Positions 1-9,122 of a stretch of DNA of 15,562 bases are shown here, in pieces (the first letter of the stretch is position 1; every line of letters begins with the position of its first letter). The notes below the pieces were generated by a model. It was not told the DNA's origin, ran no database searches, and worked only from the letters and a program-made list of their open reading frames with translations. The DNA is from JBBDWJ01 sp040902925 (GTDB lineage Bacteria > Acidobacteriota > Terriglobia > Bryobacterales > UBA6623): positions 1 through 15,562 of the forward strand of contig JBBDWJ010000266.1 of assembly GCA_040902925.1 (NCBI GenBank). The letters run 5' to 3'. The translations under genes were made by a program, and so were the position numbers.

Positions 1-33
1 GCCAGGCGCTACGGCTGGGGCCAACCGCTCGGG

Positions 34-54
34 CCGGCCGCTCGGTCCGGCCGG
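34..54. terminator. GC hairpin downstream of the lipoprotein gene
   Basis: A perfect 7-bp inverted repeat, CCGGCCG (34-40) and CGGCCGG (48-54), encloses a 7-nt loop. It lies 16 bp past the stop of the minus-strand lipoprotein gene, so it could end that transcript. There is no T tract on either side, so it is at best a weak or factor-assisted terminator. The rest of bases 1-69 holds nothing I recognise. Confidence 0.35.
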
Positions 55-69
55 TCCTCGGAAACTTTG

Positions 70-999
70 CTACCGCTTGATGAGGCCCTCCAGGTAGGCT
101 GCCGCTTCCGCCTCCGACCATTTCTTCGCCGGCAAGCCTTGGAGAGTCTTCCAGAGGCTGCTGACGTCCTGGTTGTGGCTCGCCGCCAGCCGGTACATCA
201 ACGGGTAGTGCTTGGTGTAGCTATGGTCGAACGCAAGTCCGGCGTTGTTCATCGCCGCGGGACATTCGTTGAACGAAACAGGATCGGGAGTCACCTTGCA
301 GGCTTGCTCGAGTTCCGCGAACAATCGCGCTTTTTCCTCGACGGCCTGGGCCTTGCTGGTCTTACCGGCGGCTGCGTTCTGGTAGAGCGATTTCAGCCTG
401 CCATGAAAGCGCTTGATGATTTCGGCCTTTTGCAGAAACTTGTCGGCCTCTCCGGAAAGATTGCGGTATAGGGCGGAGTCCTCGCCTTGTGCGGATTTGG
501 CGTATCCAGCGGCGGTGAGAAAACTCACCAGGGTGGTGGATGCCTCTTCAACGGTTGGGGGCAGGCGGCGAATCGCCTTCTGTTGGTGAAAGTCCTCGTG
601 CGAGACGACCACCGCTAGCCGTTCCATGGAAGCCGCATCGAGCGCGGCGGTCGCAGGCGTGTCAGGGCTGGCGACGGCTTCAATGCGGTAGAAAAATACG
701 TCGTACTTCTGCTCGTCGACATTGCAGCCCTCGTCGGTGCCGTCCTTGAGTTTCAACCCGGCGTAGGAGTCGGGCAGTTCCAACTTGCCGGTGTAGTAGC
801 AGCGATAGAACGCGCCCTGGTGCGGCGCGTGGCGCGAGAACGAGCCGGTCTCCTTAAAGCCGACGGACTCCCCATATTGTTGGATCTCGCGAATGAGCTT
901 CAGCCGCGGCGAAGGTTCTGGAGGGGGCGGCGCCGGCCGGCGGCAGCCCGCGAGGATTGCCAGGACCAACAGAATCGCGGGAAGGGCGTGCCTGAACAT
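70..999 (-). CDS. Lipoprotein, putative zinc aminopeptidase (HEXXH)
   Basis: 309-aa predicted lipoprotein. A hydrophobic signal segment (residues 5-18) ends in the lipobox LAGC with Cys19, followed by a proline-rich linker, so the mature protein is probably tethered to a membrane facing the periplasm. HEDFH at 134-138 matches the HEXXH zinc site of metallopeptidases, and Glu151/Glu152 in PTVEEAS are candidate third ligands. A C-terminal stretch beginning NNAGLAF (251-257) resembles the conserved NNA block of the predicted aminopeptidase family PF10023, which is also a lipoprotein-type family. That assignment is from memory and the match is divergent. No substrate can be named. The start ATG is at 999 with only a weak GCGGA upstream. 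The gene is last in a minus-strand series behind the glycosyltransferase (94-bp gap). The alternative is a hypothetical lipoprotein with a chance HEXXH. Confidence 0.8.
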   Translation of the reverse strand: MFRHALPAILLVLAILAGCRRPAPPPPEPSPRLKLIREIQQYGESVGFKETGSFSRHAPHQGAFYRCYYTGKLELPDSYAGLKLKDGTDEGCNVDEQKYDVFFYRIEAVASPDTPATAALDAASMERLAVVVSHEDFHQQKAIRRLPPTVEEASTTLVSFLTAAGYAKSAQGEDSALYRNLSGEADKFLQKAEIIKRFHGRLKSLYQNAAAGKTSKAQAVEEKARLFAELEQACKVTPDPVSFNECPAAMNNAGLAFDHSYTKHYPLMYRLAASHNQDVSSLWKTLQGLPAKKWSEAEAAAYLEGLIKR

Positions 1000-1093
1000 T
1001 CGTTTCCGCCGCTCTGGCGCGCATTCCGTCCATCACGCCACCGCACTCGGCCTTCTCAGCGTAACCCGGCTTTATTCGGGATGGCCCGGACTT

Positions 1094-2890
1094 CTATACG
1101 GGCTTGGCCAGCCTCTCACCGCGCGCGCGAAGCACCTTGGCTGCTGCGACGATCGCTGTCCAATCCCGCAGCAGCCGCCCGAACTGGAGAACCACGCGCT
1201 GTGCGGCGCGCAGCGGTTCTTCGGCCCCGTCCGAATTCGCCAAGTCTCGCGGCAGGAAGTATTCTTCGGTCGTCAACGCTTCGGCAAGCCGCTGCCAGTA
1301 GGCTTTCTGACGCCGGGTGTAAAACTCCGCAGCTACTTCCGGTCTCATCGTTTGTTGGATGCCCTCGAGGTAGAGCGCGGCCGACTTCACGATTCGAGGC
1401 TTGATCGTGTGCCGGAAATCCTCAGGCCGTTGGGATGCGATCTCGATCATCTCTTCGCCCAGGCGGCGCATATCGAGGCCGGGGTCGCCAGACTGTGTAA
1501 ATTCCGCGGGAACGATCAACGCGCGCAGAATGTGCGTCAGGCGAATGCGCACCGCGTCGGCTTCCGCGCCCTCGATCGACTGTGCGCGTGGCGGCAGCGG
1601 GTCATGCAACACCGCCCACGCCAGATAACCCTTGTAGCCATCGCGAAAACAGCGCAACAGCGTACGCGCGAACAGTCCATCGGAGTTGCGCTGCACCGGA
1701 ACGAATGGAGGTAGCAGCACGCGATTGTCGAGCCCCAGGCTCGCGCCCACGCAGAACGTGCCGCGCGAGATCGTCGTGCGCAGCGGAGCACGCAGGATCT
1801 GCCTGTTCTGAACGGCCGAAATGTAGCCTTGCTCAGACCGGACGAGGCGGGCCTGCGAATCGCGCGGCAGGGCGAGATAGGCCGTCGAGCCCATGCCCGA
1901 GTCGCCCACGACGCCGCCCGAGGTGGCGAGCACGCGTCCGGGGTGCGACCAGAGCTGCTCGGCGAAATCCGCGCTGGTGTAGGTGAAGTCGACGTCCGCA
2001 GCCTGACTGGCGGGAGGCAGGCAGTCGGCGACCTGGCGTCCAAGAATCTCTTCGTGGGCAGCGAGCGGATCTTGCTCGGCGAACGCAGTGTCCCGCAGCA
2101 TCGCATCCCGGTCGCGGTAGAACCAGAGCTCCGTCGGATTCGTTCGCGAATCCAGGGCCAGGCCGGGCAGGTGATCCGGACAGGGCGCCACTCGGCAAAC
2201 GCTGTCGTCGTCAACCAGCAAGTAGGCGTCGCCCACGGTATCGAGCAGCAGGCTGTTGCGCGCCGCGCCCGTCGTGATGGACGAGGCGGCATCGCCAAGT
2301 AGCGCAAAACGGACCACTTCCGGCGCTACCCCTGCCTCAGCGGCCAGTCCTTCCGCGAAAGCGTGCCTTGCGGCGCGGCCTGCATAGCGAATCGTCACCT
2401 CTCGCTCTTGAGCAAGCTCCTCCAGCGCGCTCTTCGTCGATGACGTCTCCTCAGTCGTCCCGTCGTCGACCACGATATAGTCGTGAGAACGACTATTGCA
2501 TCGGGCGTTATCAATAAAGCTCTCCAAGCCGCGTCGTAACAACGCTGGCCGGTTGCGGGTTGTCGCGCCGATGGAGGCGATTCGAGGCGGGTTGCCTTCC
2601 GGATTCGCAGTCCGCTTGCAATCGGCGATGAACTCCTCTTCGCTAATCAGCAGGCCCGTTGCGGCGTGAAGGCGGAGTTTCTCAATAATCTGGGCCTCGG
2701 ATTCGCTGAGGCCGTTCCGCAATGAAGACGAGTGCTCGGCGAACGTCCGGAACCGGTTGCAGGATTGAACTAGCGTGGCAACGTCCGAGGGTGTCTTCTC
2801 CGCCCTCCGCGACGTGGGCGTATAGACCAGCTCGGCGCCAGCGTCAAACGGGTAGTGGCTGGTGAACGCCCGGCAATAGCGGTTCGGCAT
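1094..2890 (-). CDS. GT2-like glycosyltransferase with unusual N-terminal region
   Basis: 598-aa protein without signal peptide or membrane segment, probably cytoplasmic. Residues 103-145 look like the start of a GT-A fold: RIASIGATTRNRP, then YIVVDDGT at 138-145. A second block, GAARN followed by LLVDDDS (224-230), supplies the metal- and nucleotide-sugar-binding DXD of family 2 glycosyltransferases. Further on, a CVGASLGLDN block and an AVLHDP block resemble the acceptor-side and late His motifs of GT2 enzymes. Donor and acceptor are unknown. Residues 1-95 are not part of a GT-A fold. They contain YTPTSRR, a Cys/Phe-containing helix and LRLHAATGLLISEEEF, reminiscent of small winged-helix (PqqD-like) domains; this is inference only. 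The last 150 or so residues are helical and unassigned. The start ATG at 2890 has no Shine-Dalgarno sequence. The gap to the upstream phosphodiesterase is only 35 bp, which suggests cotranscription. Confidence 0.75.
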   Translation of the reverse strand: MPNRYCRAFTSHYPFDAGAELVYTPTSRRAEKTPSDVATLVQSCNRFRTFAEHSSSLRNGLSESEAQIIEKLRLHAATGLLISEEEFIADCKRTANPEGNPPRIASIGATTRNRPALLRRGLESFIDNARCNSRSHDYIVVDDGTTEETSSTKSALEELAQEREVTIRYAGRAARHAFAEGLAAEAGVAPEVVRFALLGDAASSITTGAARNSLLLDTVGDAYLLVDDDSVCRVAPCPDHLPGLALDSRTNPTELWFYRDRDAMLRDTAFAEQDPLAAHEEILGRQVADCLPPASQAADVDFTYTSADFAEQLWSHPGRVLATSGGVVGDSGMGSTAYLALPRDSQARLVRSEQGYISAVQNRQILRAPLRTTISRGTFCVGASLGLDNRVLLPPFVPVQRNSDGLFARTLLRCFRDGYKGYLAWAVLHDPLPPRAQSIEGAEADAVRIRLTHILRALIVPAEFTQSGDPGLDMRRLGEEMIEIASQRPEDFRHTIKPRIVKSAALYLEGIQQTMRPEVAAEFYTRRQKAYWQRLAEALTTEEYFLPRDLANSDGAEEPLRAAQRVVLQFGRLLRDWTAIVAAAKVLRARGERLAKPV

Positions 2891-2925
2891 AGTCGTTATG
2901 ACAAATAAATCTACCGGGGGGCCGC

Positions 2926-4299
2926 TCAGGAGTCAAACAGATGCTGCAAGATTACGTCCTTGACCTCGCTGCCCGGCATCTCGGTGTCCGCCTGAGATTC
3001 ACGCGGCGTAATGAGTATAGGCCGGCCGTTCGCGGATTGGTCCAGCCGGCCGTGGGAGCCGCGCACCAGAGACGGGTCCAGCGGAATCACATCCAACAGG
3101 GTTCGAAATCCGAGCTTCCGTTTCAGCAGCCTCCAACCGATGGCCAGCTTGGGCGACCCCAGGCGCGGGTCGAGGAACAACTCGACCGGGTCGTACCCCG
3201 GTTTGCGATGAATGTCCACGGTGCGGGCAAAGTCCGGGGCTTTTGAGTCGTCGAGCCAGTAGTTGTAGCAAAACCAGCGGCCCTCCGAGGCCATCAGCAC
3301 CAAATCTCCCGCCCGCTCATGATCAAGCCCAAGCTGGGCTTGGCCGGCACGGTCGAGGACATGCTCGACGCCGGGGATCGAGCGGCAGACATCCGCATAG
3401 CGAACCACGCGCTCGCGGTCTTTGACGTAAACGTGCGCCACCTGGTGGTCCGCAACCGCGAAGGCCTCGCTCGCCCCGGGATCGAGCAATTCCAAGCCCT
3501 GCTCCTCGCGTACCCGCACGCCGCCTTCTTCGCGCAGCACGCGGTTGATGGCGATGGCTTCGCTGACCGCTTCGATGCCATATTCGCTGACGACAATCAC
3601 GCGCACGCCCTGGCTCTCGTAAAAATCAATCAGCCCTCCCGCGACCGCGTCGATCTCGGCGACGGCTTTTGGGATTTCCGGGTGGCCTGGGCCAAGCTTC
3701 TGCAGGCCATAGTCGAGGTGGGGCAGGTAGACCAGGTTCAACGTCGGCCGGTGCGTTTCGAAAACAACCCGGGCGGCATCGGCGATCCAGCGGCTCGAAT
3801 CAATGGATGCCGCCGGACCCCAAAAGTTGAACAAGGGAAACACGCCAAGGCGTTCCTGGAGCTGATCGCGCAATTCGCCCGGCTCGGTGTAGCAATCGGG
3901 AATCTTGCGGCCGTCAGCCTTGTACATCGGCCGGGGCGTCACCGAGTAGTCCGCCGACGAGTACATGTTGAACCACCAGAAAAGGTTGGCGGTGGTCACC
4001 GAAGCGTCGCGGCGGCGCGCCGTCTCCCAGACTTTTTCGCCGCGCACCAGATGATTAGACTGCTTCCAGAATTGAACTTCGGAAAGCTCCCGGTTGTACC
4101 AGCCGTTGCCGACGATGCCGTGCCCGCTGGGAGGCAGCCCGGTGAGCATGCTCGATTGCACGCTGCACGTTACGGCCGGAAGCACCGGACGCAAAGGGCG
4201 AACACAACCCCGGCCCGCAAACGACCGCAGGCGAGGGGCCGCGTTCAGCAACTCGGCGGTCAACCCGACAATCAGCAACACCGCGGTGTTGTATGCCAT
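2926..4299 (-). CDS. Type I phosphodiesterase / nucleotide pyrophosphatase family protein
   Basis: 457-aa member of the alkaline phosphatase superfamily (type I phosphodiesterase/nucleotide pyrophosphatase, PF01663-like), predicted to hydrolyse phosphodiester or pyrophosphate bonds with two metal ions. The N-terminal strand VLLIVGLT replaces the more usual Asp-containing first metal motif. PAVTCS (41-46) carries the likely nucleophile Thr44. HLDY (194-197), SEYG (238-241) and the DHQVAH block (284-289) supply likely metal ligands; SEYG stands where many relatives have SDHG. The block around HRKPGYDP and the C-terminal VRGSHGR are also typical of this subfamily. I chose the ATG at 4299 because residues upstream of it match nothing and a longer frame would run into tag; a GTG at 4305 is also possible. 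No signal peptide is evident. Homologues occur, as I recall, in some ebo clusters, but no other ebo gene is visible here. It is probably first gene of an operon with the glycosyltransferase and lipoprotein. Confidence 0.9.
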   Translation of the reverse strand: MAYNTAVLLIVGLTAELLNAAPRLRSFAGRGCVRPLRPVLPAVTCSVQSSMLTGLPPSGHGIVGNGWYNRELSEVQFWKQSNHLVRGEKVWETARRRDASVTTANLFWWFNMYSSADYSVTPRPMYKADGRKIPDCYTEPGELRDQLQERLGVFPLFNFWGPAASIDSSRWIADAARVVFETHRPTLNLVYLPHLDYGLQKLGPGHPEIPKAVAEIDAVAGGLIDFYESQGVRVIVVSEYGIEAVSEAIAINRVLREEGGVRVREEQGLELLDPGASEAFAVADHQVAHVYVKDRERVVRYADVCRSIPGVEHVLDRAGQAQLGLDHERAGDLVLMASEGRWFCYNYWLDDSKAPDFARTVDIHRKPGYDPVELFLDPRLGSPKLAIGWRLLKRKLGFRTLLDVIPLDPSLVRGSHGRLDQSANGRPILITPRESQADTEMPGSEVKDVILQHLFDS

Positions 4300-4358
4300 C
4301 GACACCAGTCTAGTAGGAACGCGCTTTGTGGATTGGCGCCGCGGGATCACGGCCCTGC

Positions 4359-4393
4359 GCACAGACAGGATTGACAGACAAGATTGTCTGTGC
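4359..4393. repeat. Tandem 13-bp repeat with overlapping hairpin
   Basis: ACAGACAGGATTG (4361-4373) is followed at once by ACAGACAAGATTG (4374-4386), a two-copy tandem repeat with one mismatch. The flanks form a perfect 9-bp inverted repeat, GCACAGACA (4359-4367) with TGTCTGTGC (4385-4393). The second repeat copy can pair instead with TGTCTGT around a 4-nt loop. It sits in the 104-bp gap between the tag stop and the phosphodiesterase start. There is no T tract, so it looks more like a small dispersed palindromic repeat than a standard terminator. Confidence 0.6.
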
Positions 4394-4403
4394 CACTTTG
4401 CCG

Positions 4404-4967
4404 CTAGACCTGCTTGTAGCGGAAACAGTCCACCGGGTGATCGTTGACCATGCCGACCGCCTGCATCATGGCGTAGCAGATCGTCGAGCCGACAAACTTG
4501 AATCCGCGCCGCCGCATGTCTTTGCTCATCGCATCGGACTGCGGGCTCGTAGCGGCAATCTCCTTCATGCTCTTCCAGGAGTTGCGGATCGGCCGCCCGC
4601 CGACAAACTGCCACAAGTAGGCGTCGAGGCTGCCGAATTCCTTTTGCACCGCCAGAGTGCATCGCGCGTTGACGACGGCAGCTTCGACCTTCAGGCGGTT
4701 GCGAACAATGCCCGCATTCCCCAGAAGCTTTTCTACACGCGCCGGCCGATAGCGCGCCACTTTGGCGATCTCGAACTGATCGAAGGCCTTGCGGTAGGCC
4801 TCGCGCTTCTTCAAAATCGTCACCCAGCTCAGGCCTGCCTGCGCGCCCTCCAGCACCAGGAACTCAAATAGCTTCTGGTCGTCATGCAGTGGTACGCCCC
4901 ATTCCTGATCGTGGTATGCGATCTCGATTTCGGTCCTTGCCCAGCCGCAACGCGTTTTCGAATCCAT
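4404..4967 (-). CDS. tag: DNA-3-methyladenine glycosylase I
   Basis: 187-aa base-excision-repair enzyme that removes 3-methyladenine from alkylated DNA in the cytoplasm. Length matches the family (E. coli Tag is 187 aa). The zinc site is complete: Cys7 in RCGW, His19 in YHDQEWG, and His177 and Cys181 in NDHPVDC. Glu40 and Trp48 in LEGAQAGLSW correspond to base-recognition residues of the E. coli enzyme (Glu38, Trp46). The NSWKSMKEI and GFKFVGSTICYAMMQAVGMV blocks are also conserved in Tag. The ATG at 4967 follows a GGGGGG run about 3 nt upstream. A weak candidate promoter (TTGTGC at 5024-5019, GATAAC at 5002-4997, 16-bp spacing, minus strand) lies upstream. The gene is separated by 104 bp and a repeat from the phosphodiesterase gene, so it may be its own unit. 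Confidence 0.97.
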   Translation of the reverse strand: MDSKTRCGWARTEIEIAYHDQEWGVPLHDDQKLFEFLVLEGAQAGLSWVTILKKREAYRKAFDQFEIAKVARYRPARVEKLLGNAGIVRNRLKVEAAVVNARCTLAVQKEFGSLDAYLWQFVGGRPIRNSWKSMKEIAATSPQSDAMSKDMRRRGFKFVGSTICYAMMQAVGMVNDHPVDCFRYKQV

Positions 4968-5237
4968 ATCCCCCCGTTTTCATCGGAAACGGCCATGTTA
5001 TCCAGAACCGCCGTGGTGGCACAATAAGCGGTCGCCGGCCCATGGGTGGCGCATCAACGATGCAATGCATCGAAACTCGAACGTCGCGTCAAGCGGCGCG
5101 TCGCCAATCGCGTAACGGTCGCGCCCGCCTTCGGTCTTTTAGGTGTACGGTTGTTGCGGAGGGCACGATCCGCGCCTTGGCGCTCCAACGGGCGGCCCGT
5201 CCCGCGCGGACAAGCTTGATTTTTTTGGGAGGCGTAT
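4968..5237. other. Divergent intergenic region with 15-bp palindrome
   Basis: This 270-bp region separates divergent tag and the small membrane-protein gene. It contains an odd-length palindrome, CGATGCA-A-TGCATCG, at 5058-5072, a good shape for a dimeric repressor site. A weak minus-strand promoter for tag is possible at 4997-5024. A strong Shine-Dalgarno GGGAGG at 5227-5232 serves the plus-strand gene. I see no convincing plus-strand promoter and no open frame with family resemblance. Confidence 0.5.
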
Positions 5238-5549
5238 ATGTGGATTTCGATCCTGACGGCGGCAATCACCGCCGGGGAATGGCTAGTCGATCGCCAGCGG
5301 CAGCAGCGCGAGAAGGTTCCCGAGCGATTGCTCACCAGCGGCTACTTCGAAGCGATGGCGGACGACATCGAAAGTCGTTTGGATGAGGGTCTCAACCTCA
5401 GAGAAGCCCTTGAGCAGGTCCACGCGGAGCAGGGGCCGGTACTATTGCGGCCCGCCCCAAAGCCGCGCAGCAGAGCTGGGTGGATGATTCCCGTGATGGC
5501 GGGTGGAATCCTGGCTTTGGGCGTGGCGGCGTTCCGGCGGCGCGGTTGA
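5238..5549 (+). CDS. Small hypothetical protein with C-terminal membrane anchor
   Basis: 103-aa protein that I do not recognise. Residues 1-70 are mostly polar and probably helical, with an ESRLDEGLNLREALEQVH stretch suggesting a short amphipathic or coiled-coil segment. A Pro/Arg linker (71-80) leads to one hydrophobic helix, about 82-99 (WMIPVMAGGILALGVAAF), ending in RRRG. This is the layout of a tail-anchored inner-membrane protein with the bulk in the cytoplasm. Reality is supported by a strong Shine-Dalgarno GGGAGG five bases before the ATG and by the sensible hydrophobic/basic ending. It is divergent from tag and 243 bp upstream of hsp20, which has its own promoter, so it is probably monocistronic. 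A scaffold or stress role is possible, but nothing in the sequence shows it. Confidence 0.7.
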   Translation: MWISILTAAITAGEWLVDRQRQQREKVPERLLTSGYFEAMADDIESRLDEGLNLREALEQVHAEQGPVLLRPAPKPRSRAGWMIPVMAGGILALGVAAFRRRG

Positions 5550-5792
5550 TGCCGGTCGGCTCCGAGGCGCTTCGTGCTCCATCTGGGCAAGTTCCAGAGT
5601 GGCTTGGTGGAGGCAGGTATCCGTGTATCTCTCATCACAAATATGAAAGAAATCTGCTAATCAAGCACTAAAGAAATGCCATTCTGAACCATAAGTTGCT
5701 CATTCTAAGTTTGTTATGTTTATCTCGGCATTACTTGACAAGACGATACTAATATTTTATTATTCTTGTTAGGAAGAAAAAAGGAGGGCCAT
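5550..5792. other. AT-rich intergenic island upstream of hsp20
   Basis: No gene is seen. From about 5630 base composition shifts sharply to AT-rich compared with both flanks. It contains a direct repeat of CATTCT at 5680-5685 and 5701-5706, 21 bp apart (two helical turns). A 6-bp inverted repeat, AATGCC (5675-5680) with GGCATT (5727-5732), brackets the segment just before the hsp20 promoter. These may be regulator sites or an UP-type element. Confidence 0.55.
5735..5763 (+). promoter_or_regulatory. Near-consensus sigma-70 promoter of hsp20
   Basis: TTGACA at 5735-5740 matches the -35 consensus exactly. After exactly 17 bp comes TATTAT at 5758-5763, five of six to the -10 consensus. Transcription should begin near 5770, leaving a leader of only about 23 nt before the hsp20 ATG. 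A short palindrome, CTTGACAAG (5734-5742), overlaps the -35 box and could be an operator. The pattern does not look like a sigma-32 promoter, as there is no CCCCAT-type -10. Confidence 0.8.
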
Positions 5793-6233
5793 ATGAGCCT
5801 CATTCGATATAACCCCAGGGGACTGACCCCTTGGTTCGATTTCGACATCGATCGATTCTTTTCCGATTGGCCGGCCGTCCCTGCTCAGCGCGAGGCACGG
5901 GCCTGGGCGCCAGCGGTTGACGTTTTCGAGGACGAGAACAGGATTGTCCTGAAGGCCGATTTGCCGGACATGGACGAGAAAGCCGTCGACATCCAGGTCG
6001 AAGACGGCATGCTCACCATCAAGGGCGAGAGGAAGTTCGAGAACGAAACCAAGGACAAGAACTTCCACCGGGTCGAGCGCCGCTACGGCTCTTTTTCGCG
6101 GAGCTTTGCCCTGCCGGAGGGGGTCGACGAGGAAAAGATCTCGGCGAACTACACCAAAGGCGTTCTCGAGGTCACGGTGCCGAAGACCGCCAAGAAGGCG
6201 AAGAACGTTCGCACCGTCACGGTCAACTCCTGA
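5793..6233 (+). CDS. hsp20: Small heat shock protein, Hsp20/alpha-crystallin family
   Basis: 146-aa cytoplasmic holdase chaperone that binds unfolding proteins without ATP and hands them to disaggregases such as ClpB. A short N-terminal arm (1-38, with WFDFDIDRFF) precedes the alpha-crystallin domain (about 39-132). That domain shows WAPAVDVFEDE, a VLKADLPDMDEKAVDI strand pair, the beta-5 region MLTIKGER, and the signature GVLEVTVPK at 123-131. The tail carries VRTVTV, a likely I/V-X-I/V motif for oligomer assembly. The ATG at 5793 is chosen because AAGGAGG (5781-5787) sits five bases upstream; an in-frame TTG at 5766 lies before the predicted transcription start region and is unlikely. A near-consensus promoter implies strong expression. 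It is followed by a GC hairpin and then clpB, a functional partner. Confidence 0.98.
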   Translation: MSLIRYNPRGLTPWFDFDIDRFFSDWPAVPAQREARAWAPAVDVFEDENRIVLKADLPDMDEKAVDIQVEDGMLTIKGERKFENETKDKNFHRVERRYGSFSRSFALPEGVDEEKISANYTKGVLEVTVPKTAKKAKNVRTVTVNS

Positions 6234-6253
6234 GCGGCAAACAGCAGGCCTTG

Positions 6254-6279
6254 GAGGCCGCCCCGTTCAGGGCGGCCTC
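6254..6279 (+). terminator. GC-rich hairpin after hsp20
   Basis: GAGGCCGCCC (6254-6263) and GGGCGGCCTC (6270-6279) form a perfect 10-bp stem with a 6-nt loop, 20 bp after the hsp20 stop. No T tract follows, so termination may be partial. It could also protect the 3' end of the hsp20 mRNA while allowing some read-through into clpB. Confidence 0.6.
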
Positions 6280-6317
6280 TGGGCCTCCGCGCATGGGGTA
6301 ACGACGATCTGGTAACA

Positions 6318-6373
6318 AGGTTCTAGAGAACCTGGGTTAGCTCATTCGAGCCCCCAGAGGAAGGCTGGAAGCC
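6318..6373 (+). promoter_or_regulatory. Structured leader in front of clpB
   Basis: Three adjacent elements occupy the last 60 bases before the clpB ATG. First is the inverted repeat AGGTTCT-AG-AGAACCT at 6318-6333, which could be an operator or a stem. Second is a two-part hairpin, CTGGG (6332-6336) with CCCAG (6353-6357), enclosing GCTC (6340-6343) with GAGC (6348-6351). Third is a small hairpin, GGCT-GGA-AGCC (6363-6373), that places the likely ribosome-binding GGA in a loop. Elements one and two overlap and are mutually exclusive as RNA. No clear -35/-10 pair is seen nearby. Confidence 0.45.
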
Positions 6374-6377
6374 CGTC

Positions 6378-9029
<2,652 letters not shown>

Positions 9030-9059
9030 CCGTGGGCAAGTGACGAGGTTTGTATCAAG

Positions 9060-9122
9060 GGCTCGGCTGGCTCGAGGGGCGGCTTAAACGCTCCGCGGGC
9101 AGCCGGGCCTTTCTTATTTTTT
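9060..9122 (+). terminator. Intrinsic terminator of clpB
   Basis: GGCTCGGCTG (9060-9069) pairs with CAGCCGGGCC (9100-9109), ten pairs with one G-U. An inner stem is possible between GGGGCG and CGCTCC. The T-rich run TTTCTTATTTTTT (9110-9122) follows at once. This is a textbook intrinsic terminator 30 bp after the clpB stop. Its T tract overlaps the 3' end of the convergent minus-strand gene. Confidence 0.85.

Noticed and set aside
3319..4374. Long plus-strand open frame (351 codons)
   Set aside because: It lies antisense to the phosphodiesterase gene, has no recognisable motif, and is expected from GC-rich codon use.
4300..4662. N-terminal extension of the phosphodiesterase to 4662
   Set aside because: The extension would overlap tag by 259 bp, and its residues are low-quality and unlike the family.
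5735..5763. Sigma-32 type heat shock promoter for hsp20
   Set aside because: The -35 and -10 fit sigma-70 much better, and no CCCCAT-like -10 is present.
6311..6360. tRNA-like 3' arm (TTCGAGCCC)
   Set aside because: No acceptor stem, D arm or anticodon arm can be built around it.
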